The position numbers and the translations under genes are program-made. A stretch of DNA of 64,000 bases from Rheinheimera sp. EpRS3. GTDB taxonomy: Bacteria; Pseudomonadota; Gammaproteobacteria; Enterobacterales; Alteromonadaceae. Positions 18,101-26,795 of the stretch are shown here, piece after piece (within the stretch, counting starts at the first letter, position 1; each line of letters opens with the position of its first letter). Under the pieces are notes generated by a model. The model saw nothing but the letters and a program-made list of their open reading frames with translations. It did not search any database and was not told where the DNA came from. The DNA lies in the NCBI RefSeq assembly GCF_001513785.1, contig NZ_LNQS01000001.1:930001-994000 (forward strand). Direction: 5' to 3'.

Positions 18101-18713
18101 AGCCGGGCAGCAGGGTAAAATCGCCTTGCTTCAGCTCCAGCAGGCCGGTGCCTTCTTCACGCACTATCAGGCGGTTATTCAGCCAGAATGCTTTGAGAAA
18201 AGCGCTGTTGCTGGTCCAAACTCTGACGTGTTGCGGCGTAAGCAGAAAGATATAATTGCGGCTGACAAAGTACACGCCATCATCTGTGGCGAAGGTTTGA
18301 CGTACATCCTGAAAATTGCGCTGCTCCGGCGCAATACGGTCGAGCAACGAAATATAGCGGCTGCCAGAGGCGTGGCTGGTATCAAGATAACCGATCTCGC
18401 CTTTAGAACCGACATAAATACGGCCGTCTTTGGCCAGTGCTAACGAGCGTACTACCGCTTTATTACGGGTGGGGATCATACGCCAGTGGGCACCGTCGTA
18501 TTCCAGTACCCCTACGTTGTTGCCAACATAAATAAGACCACGCTGATCCTGAATCAGAGCCCAGTTTTGCGTACCGCCGTTGTAATCTTTCGGTTTAAAA
18601 TTGCTTAGCAGCGGGGTGCCAGATTGGCCGGATGACAATGCCAGCATAGGGTAGCTGCATAACAGCAACGCTATATACAGCAGCACCCGGCAGCGGTTAA
18701 ATTGGCTCTTCAC
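15159..18713 (-). CDS. beta-propeller hybrid sensor histidine kinase/response regulator
   Basis: A 1,184-residue one-protein signalling system. A signal peptide or first membrane segment (residues 8-26) is followed by a large periplasmic sensor of two-component propeller repeats (for example [32 protein letters not shown]) and a Y_Y_Y domain (about 650-740). Then come a membrane segment (about 755-775), HisKA with the phospho-acceptor in [14 protein letters not shown] (His 826), HATPase with DTGIGI and GGTGLGL, and a receiver with the phospho-acceptor Asp in [13 protein letters not shown] (Asp 1117). The GTG at 18713 follows AGGAGG at nine bases. No DNA-binding output, so it probably acts on a partner or phosphotransfer protein. 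Confidence 0.9.
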   Translation of the reverse strand: MKSQFNRCRVLLYIALLLCSYPMLALSSGQSGTPLLSNFKPKDYNGGTQNWALIQDQRGLIYVGNNVGVLEYDGAHWRMIPTRNKAVVRSLALAKDGRIYVGSKGEIGYLDTSHASGSRYISLLDRIAPEQRNFQDVRQTFATDDGVYFVSRNYIFLLTPQHVRVWTSNSAFLKAFWLNNRLIVREEGTGLLELKQGDFTLLPGSEHFATTSVFMLESYNDDTLLAGSREEGLFLLDNTGARHWHTEVDDVLPQALLYSGIKLTNGDFALGTTQNGLYILSADGRLKSHITKQFGLVDQNIRALYQDHQQGLWLALDHGLSRIDLSSALSYYNNASGLYGNVLSLYQHNEVLYAGTSLGLYRRNSQNQFEAISEVQKQTWDFINFEQQLLIANSNGVYALRQQEIKLVRPSELASKVLYQSVQNPQRVFVGLQDGLASMRYEQGQWHNEGRVPGVSGNLNSIYETAGGDLWLGTLAHGVYRITLPQNWQGGNSVPLVVKRFNRSTGLPSENRNSVHWYKQQLLFATVSGFYRFDSQSAQFVPDKVLGAAFPDTQPWVRYPQIDQHNNLWLLTWDNITGSRQAGVLFADDNGLYRWQASSLLPLQDIPLDTLLIDQQNVIWFGGAEGIFRFAITEHRNLPPRLPLIRQLRTLDGDIFYSGGTLPKRLKLDAASTELRFEYASPNFSHLFLPQFQVKLQGHDKNWSGWSNELYRDYTNLPAGDYQFMVRSLDYQGNLQLSAPLNIHIAHPWYASPLAWLLYALLAAALIYLLLKWRTHQLTAEKQQLTTLIEQRTLHLQHTMQQLQQAKHTAESATAAKSEFLANMSHELRTPLNAVLGFAELAQHSQDAKTQQSYLAKIRASGKILLSIINDILDFSKIEAGKLELEQAPFNLQQTILQVTDMFSAQLQQKWLNFSLELDNNIPPVLKGDALRLSQVLINLLSNAIKFTERGSVSLTVSPIGNADKCLLQFTVTDTGIGISETQQARLFTAFSQADSSISRKYGGTGLGLTICQRLLTLMGSKLNVQTAEGQGSSFSFAVQFSAASADSLEPAAPSPLQLADDKTFQHTVLLVEDNYFNQALAQIILQKLGHKVISANNGGQALQFATQHTISLVLMDIEMPGLNGYDTARQLRQHHNYTQTPIIAMTAHHSEHVRQQCLQAGMNDMLTKPIDATMLAALLEQWR

Positions 18714-18798
18714 TATGCTCACCCTCCTGTTCGCACAGCTGAATACGCTTGGCAAAAGTCAGCAGGCTGTTAATCAGACAGGCTGAGCGCGTATTGGT

Positions 18799-19287
18799 TT
18801 ATTTACGCAATACTTTGTCCAGATATCCCATGGCAAAGGCGGATAACACAAAGGTGATATGTATCAGCAAATACCACTGAATTTTATCGTTAGCGATGGT
18901 TTCGGTATTCATAAATACTTTTAACAGATGAATAGATGATATCGCAACAATGGATGCTGCTACTTTATTTTTTAGCGAGCCGGAATCCAGCTTACCCAGC
19001 CAACTGAGTTTGTCATCGTTGCCTTCCAGATCCAGCCGCGAGACAAAGTTTTCATAACCGGAAAACATCACCATAACGATCAGGCCACCGACCAGGGCTA
19101 TATCAATTAATGACAGTACCACCAGAATCAGTTCTACTTCTTTCATGCTGAAAATGATCGGCAGTATATGAAACACTTCCTGAAAAAATTTAATGCCAAG
19201 AGCTAGCAACGCCAGGCTTAAACCCAGATAAATAGGTGCCATGATCCAGCGCGATGCATACATCAGTCTTTCAATAAAATTTTCCAT
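18799..19287 (-). CDS. yqhA: YqhA/UPF0114 family inner-membrane protein
   Basis: A 162-residue membrane protein of the UPF0114 (TIGR00645) family, function unknown. [22 protein letters not shown] is the conserved family start. Four hydrophobic segments follow, with the conserved [11 protein letters not shown] between the second and third. The ATG at 19287 is chosen because the family begins at MENFIERL; a longer in-frame ATG at 19365 would add an unrelated 26 residues. Confidence 0.88.
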   Translation of the reverse strand: MENFIERLMYASRWIMAPIYLGLSLALLALGIKFFQEVFHILPIIFSMKEVELILVVLSLIDIALVGGLIVMVMFSGYENFVSRLDLEGNDDKLSWLGKLDSGSLKNKVAASIVAISSIHLLKVFMNTETIANDKIQWYLLIHITFVLSAFAMGYLDKVLRK

Positions 19288-19476
19288 AATTTTTCCAGTC
19301 AATTTAGCAGCGTGTATTATGCGGCGATCAGGCGATAGGTCAAGTACGCCGGTGCTGAATTTCATTGCTTTCTCAGCTGTCGGTTACCGCATATTTGTGC
19401 ACTTTACCGCAAGCTTGGCTTAGGGCCGGGTGGAATATGATAGCGTTGCGCCGTTGAAGCTTACAGATGTTCCCAT

Positions 19477-21537
19477 ATGAGAAAAATTTATCGCTATATC
19501 GCTGTGTTACTGACACTGTGTTGTAGCGCTGCTGCAGCTGACGAAGGCTTATGGCAACCACAGCAGCTAGCTGAGTTAAAACACAGATTAGTCGCGCAAG
19601 GTTTACTGACAGCGCCACAGCAGGCTGATGCGTTTAGTGCGCTGCCTTTAAATGCCTTAGTGCGGTTAAATAACTGCAGCGCTGCTTTTGTGTCGGCGTC
19701 GGGCTTGTTGCTGACTAATTATGCCTGTGTGGCCAGTAGCCTGCAGCAAGCCGGGTTTAGTGCACTACAGCAGGATTTTACCGCTGCCAATCCAGCTGCT
19801 GAAATAGCGCTGCCGGGCGTCAGAGCATTACTGACACAGCAGGTACAAAACGTCACCGTACAAATAAATCGCCAGCTTGATGCCAGCGCCAGTGCCAGCG
19901 AGCGAGCGATAGCACTACAGCAACTGAGCCAGAAAATGGTGGATGAGTGCCAGCAGCGCAGCAACTACCTGTGTGAAGTGACCAGCCAGCATGATGGCCT
20001 GGAATATTATCTGGTTAAGTCAGAGCCCATCGCCGAGCTGCGCCTGGTGCATTTACCGTTATCGGCTGTATCACCTGAGCAGGCGCCAAACTGGGGCTGG
20101 CCACGTTATCAGGCCGACTATGTTTTTTTACGCGCTTATACCGCCGACAATACCGCTTTAAAGCCAGCAGCACATTTAACTTTGTCGACAAAAGGTATTA
20201 GCGAGGGTGACACGGTAATGGCCGCCGCGTTTCCGCAGCAAAGTGCCCGTTATGCCAGTGCCGATGAAGTGCGTTTTTTGTTTGAACAATATTATCCGCA
20301 GTCGGTGCAGTACCGTCAGCAGGCGTTAGCACTTATTACACAACTGGCGCCGGAGGGGTCTGCCCGCGCTACGCAATATCAGGATTTAGTCCGCTCTTTG
20401 CAGCACAGCCTGCTTGAAGAGCAAAATATGATCGAGCGTTACCAGCAAAGTAGTTTGCAGCAAAAAAAAGATGCGGCAACCCAGCAACTGAAAGCCTGGA
20501 TTGCCGGTAGCCCGGTACGCCAGCAGCTTTATCAGCCGCGGTTGGCACGCTTAAAGCAACTTAGTGCGCAGCAGCGCATTATGGCGCAGCGTGATCTGGT
20601 ATTAACCTATCTAAGCCGTGCCCAGTTGCCCACTCTGGCCAGGCGTTTATATAAAGCGGCACTGGCAAAAGAACAGGCGCAAAACAGCACCGAGCAGCAA
20701 CAGGCCGCTGCTGAAATGGCACAGCTGCAGCAACTTATCAGTGAAATGCCAGAGCAGTTTGATGTGCGTGTCGATTTAGAGCTGGCGCTACATTTTCTGC
20801 GCCAGTATGCCAGTTTACCGCCGGCTGCCCGCATTGGCGCTTTAGATCATTATTTTGCGCTGGGTGATGGTTTTAACCTGGAGATTGTGCGGCACAAACT
20901 GGAAACCATGTATCGTGGCACCAGCCTGCGCGATGCCGGGCAGCGCGAGTTATGGTTGCAGCGTAGTGCAAAGCAGTTTGAAAAAAGCCGCGATACCTTG
21001 CTCAGCTTTGCCGTTGCCATGCATAAAGTGGGCGAAGAGCTGGATCAACAACGGTTTGAACTGGCCAGCCAGTTAGCACAAATACGGCCGTTGGTGATGG
21101 AAATACATATGGCCTACGCCGAAGCAAATGGTCAACTGGCCTATGCTGACGCCAACGGCACCCTGCGGCTGAGTTTTGGCAAGGTGAAAGGTTATCAACC
21201 GGTTGATGCAGTCTGGTATCAGCCATTTAGTACAGTGCAGGGTATGGCGGTGCAGCCACAAGCCAGTGCGCTTGCTGCAACGGACACACCACTGCCGGTT
21301 AATTTTCTTAGCAGCATAGATACTTGCGGGCGGGGCAGCAGTGCGCCAACCTTCAATACACAAGGTGAACTGGTTGGGCTGATGTTTTCCGGGGTGGCAG
21401 AAAACCAGCTGGCAAACTGGCACTATGATGCTAAGCGCAGCCGGGCGGTGCATCTGGATATTCGTTATCTGTTATGGCAACTGCGCCAGAGTAGTACAAA
21501 CCGGCATTTGCTCGACGAAATGGCTGTTAGTTTCTGA
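19477..21537 (+). CDS. S46 peptidase homologue lacking catalytic His
   Basis: A 686-residue protein with a signal peptide (residues 1-21, TLCCSAAAADEG) and the full S46 dipeptidyl-peptidase layout: EGLWQPQQL opening, chymotrypsin-like half, helical insertion (about 290-500), and the second half with the Ser motif GRGSSAPTFNTQGELVG. S46 enzymes use His-Asp-Ser, with the His in a TNHHC motif; here the position reads TNYAC (about residue 82-86), so the His is lost while the Cys is kept. The Asp (QADYVFLRAY) and the Ser remain. It is probably a catalytically dead or altered periplasmic binding protein. The gene is intact, so it is not a pseudogene. Confidence 0.85.
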   Translation: MRKIYRYIAVLLTLCCSAAAADEGLWQPQQLAELKHRLVAQGLLTAPQQADAFSALPLNALVRLNNCSAAFVSASGLLLTNYACVASSLQQAGFSALQQDFTAANPAAEIALPGVRALLTQQVQNVTVQINRQLDASASASERAIALQQLSQKMVDECQQRSNYLCEVTSQHDGLEYYLVKSEPIAELRLVHLPLSAVSPEQAPNWGWPRYQADYVFLRAYTADNTALKPAAHLTLSTKGISEGDTVMAAAFPQQSARYASADEVRFLFEQYYPQSVQYRQQALALITQLAPEGSARATQYQDLVRSLQHSLLEEQNMIERYQQSSLQQKKDAATQQLKAWIAGSPVRQQLYQPRLARLKQLSAQQRIMAQRDLVLTYLSRAQLPTLARRLYKAALAKEQAQNSTEQQQAAAEMAQLQQLISEMPEQFDVRVDLELALHFLRQYASLPPAARIGALDHYFALGDGFNLEIVRHKLETMYRGTSLRDAGQRELWLQRSAKQFEKSRDTLLSFAVAMHKVGEELDQQRFELASQLAQIRPLVMEIHMAYAEANGQLAYADANGTLRLSFGKVKGYQPVDAVWYQPFSTVQGMAVQPQASALAATDTPLPVNFLSSIDTCGRGSSAPTFNTQGELVGLMFSGVAENQLANWHYDAKRSRAVHLDIRYLLWQLRQSSTNRHLLDEMAVSF

Positions 21538-21653
21538 ATATAACTGCCCATCCGGGCGGTTATCCGTTATACCCTCTTAATTTGCCGCATTTTGCAGTAT
21601 CATAGCCGCCAGTTTTGTAGCAGCTGTGCTGTTATCTGTTTTGTGGAGTTATC

Positions 21654-22376
21654 GTGGATAAGCAGTTTAAGGTAAAACTTATTGTACGCCGGGTTAATGC
21701 GCTGGCTTCTTTGAGCTGGTTTAAACAAAGCTGGGCTATTTTTATGCAGGCGCCACTGGTGTGGGTTTTGATGTTTATCACGCTGGGCGTGGTGGCTATG
21801 CTTAGCCAGTTACATCCGCTAACCGCTATTGTGGGTATTTTACTCAACCCGTTTTTAACCGCAGGCGTGTATAAAAGTGTTGTGGCAGTGCAGCAAAAAC
21901 AGAGTATTCAGTTTGTTAATTTATTTCAGCCGCTACAGGAAACCGCATGCCGCGCTGTATTTATCCGTATTGCAGCGCTGAATATGCTGGCGTCAATTCC
22001 GCTTAGTGTACTGGCGGCTGAGTTGTTAGAGCAGCATCAACAGCAAGCTGTCAGCGGCGCTCTAATGCTGCTGTTTGTTATTGGTTTTCTGCTGACCTGG
22101 ATGGTATTTGCTTATGCGGTAGCCATTGCGTACTTTTTGCAGGAGCGCAGGCTACTGGCTATTATGCAAGCCAGCTTTATTGCCTGCTGGCGTAATATTA
22201 CCGCGCTGGTGGTGTTTGGCCTCTTGAGTATGGGGTTGATAATGCTTACCATGCCAACGCTGTTTATTGGTTTATTGCTGGTGATACCACTGCTGAATAT
22301 CGCATTCTTCTTATCGTTTAATGAGTTCTTTGCGCTGCAGGTTAAACCCACTGATGAAGCCGTGCTGGAAGTGTAA
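21654..22376 (+). CDS. BPSS1780-type inner-membrane protein
   Basis: A 240-residue membrane protein starting at GTG. The basic N-terminus (residues 1-20) is followed by about five or six hydrophobic segments, and the chain resembles the BPSS1780 family of uncharacterised membrane proteins (WFKQSWAIFMQAPLVWVLM, LLNPFLTAGVYKS). No catalytic residues recognised. It ends two bases before the recX start, so the two genes are probably cotranscribed. Confidence 0.7.
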   Translation: MDKQFKVKLIVRRVNALASLSWFKQSWAIFMQAPLVWVLMFITLGVVAMLSQLHPLTAIVGILLNPFLTAGVYKSVVAVQQKQSIQFVNLFQPLQETACRAVFIRIAALNMLASIPLSVLAAELLEQHQQQAVSGALMLLFVIGFLLTWMVFAYAVAIAYFLQERRLLAIMQASFIACWRNITALVVFGLLSMGLIMLTMPTLFIGLLLVIPLLNIAFFLSFNEFFALQVKPTDEAVLEV

Positions 22377-22378
22377 CC

Positions 22379-22825
22379 TTGGCCGATATTGCTGATTTAA
22401 AACGCATGGCGCTGAGTTGGTTAAGCCGGCGCGACTACAGCGAAGCGCAGCTAAGCCAGCGCTTAAGCCGCCAGGGCGGTGAAGCTGGCGATATTGCAAA
22501 GGTCATTGCCTGGTGTAAAGCCGAAAACTACCTTGATCAGCAGCGTTTTATCAGTATGTTAGTGCGTAGCCGGGTAAATAAAGGCTATGGCCTGGGCTAT
22601 ATAGTGCAGGAATGCCGTCAGCAAAACATCAGCCGTGAGCAGGTATTGCAATGTGTAGCAGAACTGGAAATAGATTGGTTTGCGCTGGCGCAGCAGCTGT
22701 ACCAAAAGAAATACGGCCAAAGCACGGTAACCGAATATAAAGACAAGTTTAAACGCATGGCGTATATGCAGCGCCGTGGTTTTAGTAACGAACAAATTCA
22801 ATTTGCCATTAATCAAACAGAGTAA
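22379..22825 (+). CDS. recX: RecX, RecA regulatory protein
   Basis: A 148-residue cytoplasmic protein that binds RecA filaments and limits recombination and SOS induction. The RecX three-helix repeats are visible: MALSWLSRRDYSEAQLSQRL (first), YLDQQRFISMLVRSRVNKGYG and the C-terminal YKDKFKRMAYMQRRGFSNEQI. The TTG start, two bases after the upstream stop, is supported by GGAAG eight bases away. recA, the usual upstream neighbour in gammaproteobacteria, is absent here; alaS and csrA follow in the usual order. Confidence 0.92.
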   Translation: MADIADLKRMALSWLSRRDYSEAQLSQRLSRQGGEAGDIAKVIAWCKAENYLDQQRFISMLVRSRVNKGYGLGYIVQECRQQNISREQVLQCVAELEIDWFALAQQLYQKKYGQSTVTEYKDKFKRMAYMQRRGFSNEQIQFAINQTE

Positions 22826-22849
22826 AACCCAAGCGGACAGGATTTTTCC

Positions 22850-25474
22850 ATGACTATGACATCGGCCAGTATCAGGCGCGCCTTTTTAGATTATTTTGCC
22901 AGCAAACAGCACCAGGTGGTGGCCAGCAGCTCGCTGATCCCGGGTAACGATGCCACTTTACTGTTTACCAATGCCGGTATGGTGCAGTTTAAAGACGTAT
23001 TTCTCGGCCAGGACCCGCGCAGCTACAATCGGGCCGTATCAGCCCAGCGCTGTGTGCGCGCCGGTGGTAAACATAACGATCTGGAAAACGTCGGTTATAC
23101 CGCCCGCCACCATACCTTTTTTGAAATGCTGGGTAACTTCAGTTTTGGCGATTATTTTAAACAGGAAGCCATCGCCTATGCCTGGGAGTTTTTAACCGAC
23201 GTGGTTAAGCTGCCCAAAGAAAAACTCTGGGTTACCGTGTATGAAACCGACGATGAAGCTTACGACATCTGGTTAAAACAAGTGGGTGTGCCGGCTGAGC
23301 GGATTATCCGGATTGGCGATAACAAAGGCGCGCCTTATGCGTCAGATAACTTCTGGGCCATGGGTGATACCGGCCCTTGCGGCCCTTGTACCGAGATTTT
23401 TTATGATCACGGCGCGCACATCTGGGGCGGCCCACCGGGTTCGCCGGAAGAAGATGGCGACCGTTATATCGAGATCTGGAACATCGTGTTTATGCAGTTT
23501 AACCGCCACAGTGATGGCCGGATGGAAAAACTGCCAAAACCCAGTGTTGATACCGGCATGGGGCTGGAGCGTATAGCCGCTATTTTGCAGCACGTACACA
23601 GTAACTATGAAATTGACACCTTTGTTGCCCTGATTAAAGCGGCCGCAGATGCCACCGGGGCAACTGATTTGACCGATAAGTCATTACGCGTAGTAGCTGA
23701 CCATATTCGCAGTTGTGCTTTTTTAATTGTTGACGGTGTACAGCCTTCCAATGAGGGCCGCGGTTATGTACTGCGCCGTATTGTGCGCCGTGCTGTGCGC
23801 CATGGTAATAAGCTGGGCGCTAAAGGTGCGTTTTTCTATCAGCTGGTGGCGGCCTTAGTGGCACAGATGGGCGAAGCCTATCCTGAGCTGGTGGCAAAAC
23901 AAGCGGTAGTGGAAAAAGTACTGAAGCTGGAAGAAGAACAGTTTGGTAAAACGTTGGAGCGTGGTCTGACAATACTGGAAGACGCCCTGACCGGCTTAAC
24001 CGGCACTGAGCTGCCAGGCGAGCTGGTATTTAAGCTGTACGACACTTACGGTTTCCCGGCTGATTTAACCAACGACGTTGCCCGTGAGCGTAACCTGACA
24101 ATTGATCAGGCCGGTTTTGATGCCGCTATGGCGCAGCAGCGCAAACGCGCGCAGCAGGCGTCTAATTTTGGTGCAGATTACAACGCCACCTTAACCTCAA
24201 GCCAGCAAACTACCTTTACCGGCTACGAGCAGGAGTTTGGTAATGCGGTAGTAGTAGAAATACTGCGCGATGGCCAGGCAGTAGACAGCCTTAGCGATGG
24301 CGATCAGGCATTGGTTATTCTGGATAAAACGCCGTTTTATGCTGAATCCGGCGGCCAGATGGGGGATAGCGGCAGCTTAACGCTGGCTAGTGGCGCGGTG
24401 TTTACCGTACAAGACACCATTAAGCTGGCCAAAGCTTTCGCGCATAAAGGCCATATAAGCGGCGCTTTAACGGTCGGCGATAAAGTTGATGCACAGATAG
24501 ACAGTGTGCGCCGCAGCGCTATTAAACAAAACCACTCTGCTACGCACTTATTGCATGCGGCACTGCGTAAAGTACTGGGTGAGCATGTAACGCAAAAAGG
24601 CTCGCTGGTTGGCCCCGATCGGCTGCGGTTTGATTTCAGCCATTTTGAAGCGGTAAAAGCAGAAGAGCTGCGCAGCATTGAACAGCTGGTTAACGAGCAA
24701 ATTCAGCAGAATCATGCGTTACAAACCCGGTTAATGCCAATTGACCAGGCTAAAGCTGCCGGTGCTATGGCGCTGTTTGGCGAAAAATATGATGATGAAG
24801 TGCGCGTGCTAAGCATGGGCGAATTTTCGATTGAACTGTGTGGTGGTACGCACGTTACGCGCACCGGTGATATTGGCTTGTGCAAAATAGTGTCTGAAAG
24901 CGGCATCGCCTCCGGTGTACGCCGGATTGAAGCCGTTAGCGGTGCCGGTGCTGTGGCTTTTGTGCAGCAACTGGAGCAGCAGGCGCAAAGTGTGGCCAGC
25001 GCGCTGAAAGGCGATGTATTCAGCATTAGCGAGCGGGTGCAGCAAACGCTGGAACGCAGTAAAGGGCTGGAAAAAGAAATCGAGCAGCTAAAAGCCAAAC
25101 TGGCCAGCCATGCCGGAGCCTCCTTGTTGGATCAGGCGCAGCAAATAGCAGGCGCTACTGTGCTGGTAGCACAACTACCGGCCACAGATCCCAAAGCACT
25201 ACGTACTATGCTTGATGAGCTAAAAAATAAGCTTAGCTCGGGCATTATTTTGCTGGCGACAGTAAATGATGACAAGATCAGCCTGATTGCCGGTGTGACT
25301 GCCGATTTGACTGCCAAAGTACATGCCGGCCAGTTGGTTGGTTGGGCCGCTGAGCAGTTAGGTGGTAAAGGTGGCGGCAGACCTGATATGGCACAAGCAG
25401 GTGGTGCAGATGTTGCCGCATTGCCGAAGGTGCTGAATGAGGCAAAAGCGAACATCGCGGCAAAACTAAGCTAA
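22850..25474 (+). CDS. alaS: alanyl-tRNA synthetase
   Basis: Charges tRNA-Ala in the cytoplasm. 874 residues, normal for bacterial AlaRS. Class II motifs: [17 protein letters not shown] start, [16 protein letters not shown] and the motif-3 TGMGLERIA. The editing domain holds the zinc-binding HxxxH in [12 protein letters not shown] (about 562-566) and CGGTHV (about 663-667). The C-Ala domain follows, with a coiled linker ([12 protein letters not shown]) and [11 protein letters not shown] near the end. It lies 24 bases after recX and is followed by a hairpin terminator and csrA. Confidence 0.98.
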   Translation: MTMTSASIRRAFLDYFASKQHQVVASSSLIPGNDATLLFTNAGMVQFKDVFLGQDPRSYNRAVSAQRCVRAGGKHNDLENVGYTARHHTFFEMLGNFSFGDYFKQEAIAYAWEFLTDVVKLPKEKLWVTVYETDDEAYDIWLKQVGVPAERIIRIGDNKGAPYASDNFWAMGDTGPCGPCTEIFYDHGAHIWGGPPGSPEEDGDRYIEIWNIVFMQFNRHSDGRMEKLPKPSVDTGMGLERIAAILQHVHSNYEIDTFVALIKAAADATGATDLTDKSLRVVADHIRSCAFLIVDGVQPSNEGRGYVLRRIVRRAVRHGNKLGAKGAFFYQLVAALVAQMGEAYPELVAKQAVVEKVLKLEEEQFGKTLERGLTILEDALTGLTGTELPGELVFKLYDTYGFPADLTNDVARERNLTIDQAGFDAAMAQQRKRAQQASNFGADYNATLTSSQQTTFTGYEQEFGNAVVVEILRDGQAVDSLSDGDQALVILDKTPFYAESGGQMGDSGSLTLASGAVFTVQDTIKLAKAFAHKGHISGALTVGDKVDAQIDSVRRSAIKQNHSATHLLHAALRKVLGEHVTQKGSLVGPDRLRFDFSHFEAVKAEELRSIEQLVNEQIQQNHALQTRLMPIDQAKAAGAMALFGEKYDDEVRVLSMGEFSIELCGGTHVTRTGDIGLCKIVSESGIASGVRRIEAVSGAGAVAFVQQLEQQAQSVASALKGDVFSISERVQQTLERSKGLEKEIEQLKAKLASHAGASLLDQAQQIAGATVLVAQLPATDPKALRTMLDELKNKLSSGIILLATVNDDKISLIAGVTADLTAKVHAGQLVGWAAEQLGGKGGGRPDMAQAGGADVAALPKVLNEAKANIAAKLS

Positions 25475-25491
25475 ACTGCTTGAATTGTTGT

Positions 25492-25517
25492 AAAGAAGGG
25501 CGCTTGCGCCTTTCTTT
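25492..25517 (+). terminator. alaS terminator-like hairpin
   Basis: AAAGAAGGGCGC and GCGCCTTTCTTT pair with one wobble around a two-base loop, 18 bases after the alaS stop. The T-rich 3' arm acts as a U tract. Confidence 0.55.
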
Positions 25518-25776
25518 GCTGATCTTGCCGCAGCGTGCAGCCGTATCAGGGCAAAATGGTTATCTGCCGTGAATCGACTTCGGAATATCGAATATCTGCC
25601 GTAGCAGAACGGCAAATTGCTACAATACTGCTGTTTTGCAGCAAAATTGCTGAGCGCATATATCATTAATTTAATCTGCTGCCTTTTAATAGGTCAGTCA
25701 GCTGAGTTATGATACTTCGCTTTAGCGTATACACCGGTGTGAGTCACGCTGGGTTAAAGGAACAAGGAGCAAACGA

Positions 25777-25977
25777 ATGCTAATTCTTACTCGTCGTGTT
25801 GGTGAGACACTGATGATCGGTGATGAAGTAACAGTAACGGTGCTGGGTGTGAAAGGTAATCAGGTGCGTATTGGTGTTAATGCACCAAAAGAAGTATCTG
25901 TGCACCGTGAAGAGATTTATATGCGTATACAGGCCGAGAAAGGTTCACCTGATACAAATTATGGTGACGACGACTAA
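25777..25977 (+). CDS. csrA: carbon storage regulator CsrA
   Basis: A 66-residue RNA-binding homodimer that binds GGA motifs in 5' leaders and controls carbon flux, motility and biofilm. [16 protein letters not shown] (strand 1 with the key Arg) and the C-terminal [11 protein letters not shown] (second RNA-contact Arg) are fully conserved. The acidic tail ends DTNYGDDD. A long AAGGAACAAGGAG leader region precedes the start. The alaS-csrA-tRNA-Ser order is typical of gammaproteobacteria. Confidence 0.98.
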   Translation: MLILTRRVGETLMIGDEVTVTVLGVKGNQVRIGVNAPKEVSVHREEIYMRIQAEKGSPDTNYGDDD

Positions 25978-26095
25978 CAACCCAGCTATACCCGTTGATT
26001 GCCGACGAATTCTGCCGATTTTGTACGTTTTATGACTCATTTCCGGTGAATTGCTTAAAAGGTCGGCAAACGCACTTTTCAGTTCTAAAAATTGT

Positions 26096-26123
26096 TTGAC
26101 TTATTTTCCTGAGACATTAATAT
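26096..26123 (+). promoter_or_regulatory. sigma-70 promoter of the tRNA cluster
   Basis: TTGACT (-35) and TAATAT (-10) are separated by 16 bases and end 20 bases before tRNA-Ser. The elements are close to consensus, as expected for a stable RNA operon. Confidence 0.6.
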
Positions 26124-26142
26124 ACACGCCGCAACACAGAGC

Positions 26143-26232
26143 GGAGAAATGGCCGAGTGGCTGAAGGCGCACCCCTGCTAAGGGTGTATAGGGGAAACTC
26201 TATCGAGGGTTCGAATCCCTCTTTCTCCGCCA
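26143..26232 (+). tRNA. tRNA-Ser (GCT)
   Basis: 90 bases including an encoded CCA. Acceptor arms GGAGAAA and TTTCTCC pair, the anticodon loop reads CTGCTAA (anticodon GCT), the long variable arm typical of class II tRNAs is present, and the T-loop is GTTCGAATC. It reads AGC/AGU codons. Confidence 0.96.
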
Positions 26233-26245
26233 TTTTTTGTCAGAC

Positions 26246-26322
26246 GGACGCATAGCTCAGCTGGATAGAGTACTCGGCTACGAACCGAGCGGTCGGAGGT
26301 TCGAATCCTCCTGCGTCCACCA
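26246..26322 (+). tRNA. tRNA-Arg (ACG), copy 1
   Basis: 77 bases including CCA. Acceptor arms GGACGCA and TGCGTCC, anticodon stem CTCGG/CCGAG with loop CTACGAA (anticodon ACG, normally edited to ICG to read CGU, CGC and CGA). Identical to copy 2. Confidence 0.96.
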
Positions 26323-26384
26323 TCTGATTTGGGAAGCATCGTGCACTGTGCTTTAAAATAATTGTGCTGTAATAGTTACACCCT

Positions 26385-26461
26385 GGACGCATAGCTCAGC
26401 TGGATAGAGTACTCGGCTACGAACCGAGCGGTCGGAGGTTCGAATCCTCCTGCGTCCACCA
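26385..26461 (+). tRNA. tRNA-Arg (ACG), copy 2
   Basis: 77 bases, identical in sequence to copy 1, from which it is separated by 62 bases. Encodes CCA. Followed by the terminator at 26471. Its 3' end and terminator are repeated about 187 bases downstream. Confidence 0.96.
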
Positions 26462-26505
26462 TATACGAAGAACCCGCTACGGCTAACGCCTTAGCGGGTT
26501 TTTTA
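26443..26505 (+). repeat. direct repeat copy A: tRNA-Arg 3' end plus terminator
   Basis: The last 19 bases of tRNA-Arg copy 2 and the terminator that follows are repeated nearly exactly at 26630-26693, a period of 187 bases. Differences are few (ATAC/CTAC, GGCT/GGTT, and one G in the terminator arm). Such duplicated tRNA 3' ends are the usual footprint of integration at a tRNA gene, but a decayed third tRNA copy would look the same. Confidence 0.75.
26471..26504 (+). terminator. intrinsic terminator of tRNA cluster
   Basis: AACCCGCTA and TAGCGGGTT flank a 12-base loop, followed by four T. Confidence 0.75.
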
Positions 26506-26559
26506 ATTCTGGCACGATGCAACTTGACGCAGGCGGGTGAGAAGCTCCGCAAGGTTCGA

Positions 26560-26582
26560 CCAATTTGCCTGGAGCAAATTGG
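26560..26582. repeat. perfect hairpin in tRNA-Arg insert
   Basis: CCAATTTGC and GCAAATTGG flank a 5-base loop. A second perfect stem, GCAGGCGGC/GCCGCCTGC, lies at 26606-26629. An outer pair (GACGCAGG at about 26525 and CCTGCGTC at about 26636) encloses both, so the stretch folds into a nested, REP-like structure. Confidence 0.5.
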
Positions 26583-26629
26583 CGCAGCGCTAGCTGGCCC
26601 GCAGGGCAGGCGGCAGGATAGCCGCCTGC

Positions 26630-26693
26630 AATCCTCCTGCGTCCACCATCTACGAAGAACCCGCTACGGTTAACGCCTTAGCGGTTTTTTTTT
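26630..26693 (+). repeat. direct repeat copy B: orphan tRNA-Arg 3' end plus terminator
   Basis: AATCCTCCTGCGTCCACCAT is the last 19 bases of tRNA-Arg and one more, with no tRNA body before it. A second terminator follows (CCGCTA/TAGCGG plus nine T, 26661-26693). The stretch 26462-26795 carries no gene. Confidence 0.75.
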
Positions 26694-26795
26694 ATTTCAA
26701 TTTCTGTAATTCTGTTATGCCAATTTATAGCTGCAGTAATTTTCATCTGGTTGTCATAATGTTTGGCCAGGCTTTGGCAAACAGCAGGAGTTTTT

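Noticed and set aside
24712-25098. 128-residue antisense frame within alaS
   Set aside because: Shadow of the AlaRS editing and C-Ala domains, which are clear on the plus strand.
26506-26629. CRISPR-like or rRNA/ncRNA element between the tRNA repeats
   Set aside because: No repeated spacer unit is present; the pattern is two unrelated hairpins and fits a REP-like or att scar better.
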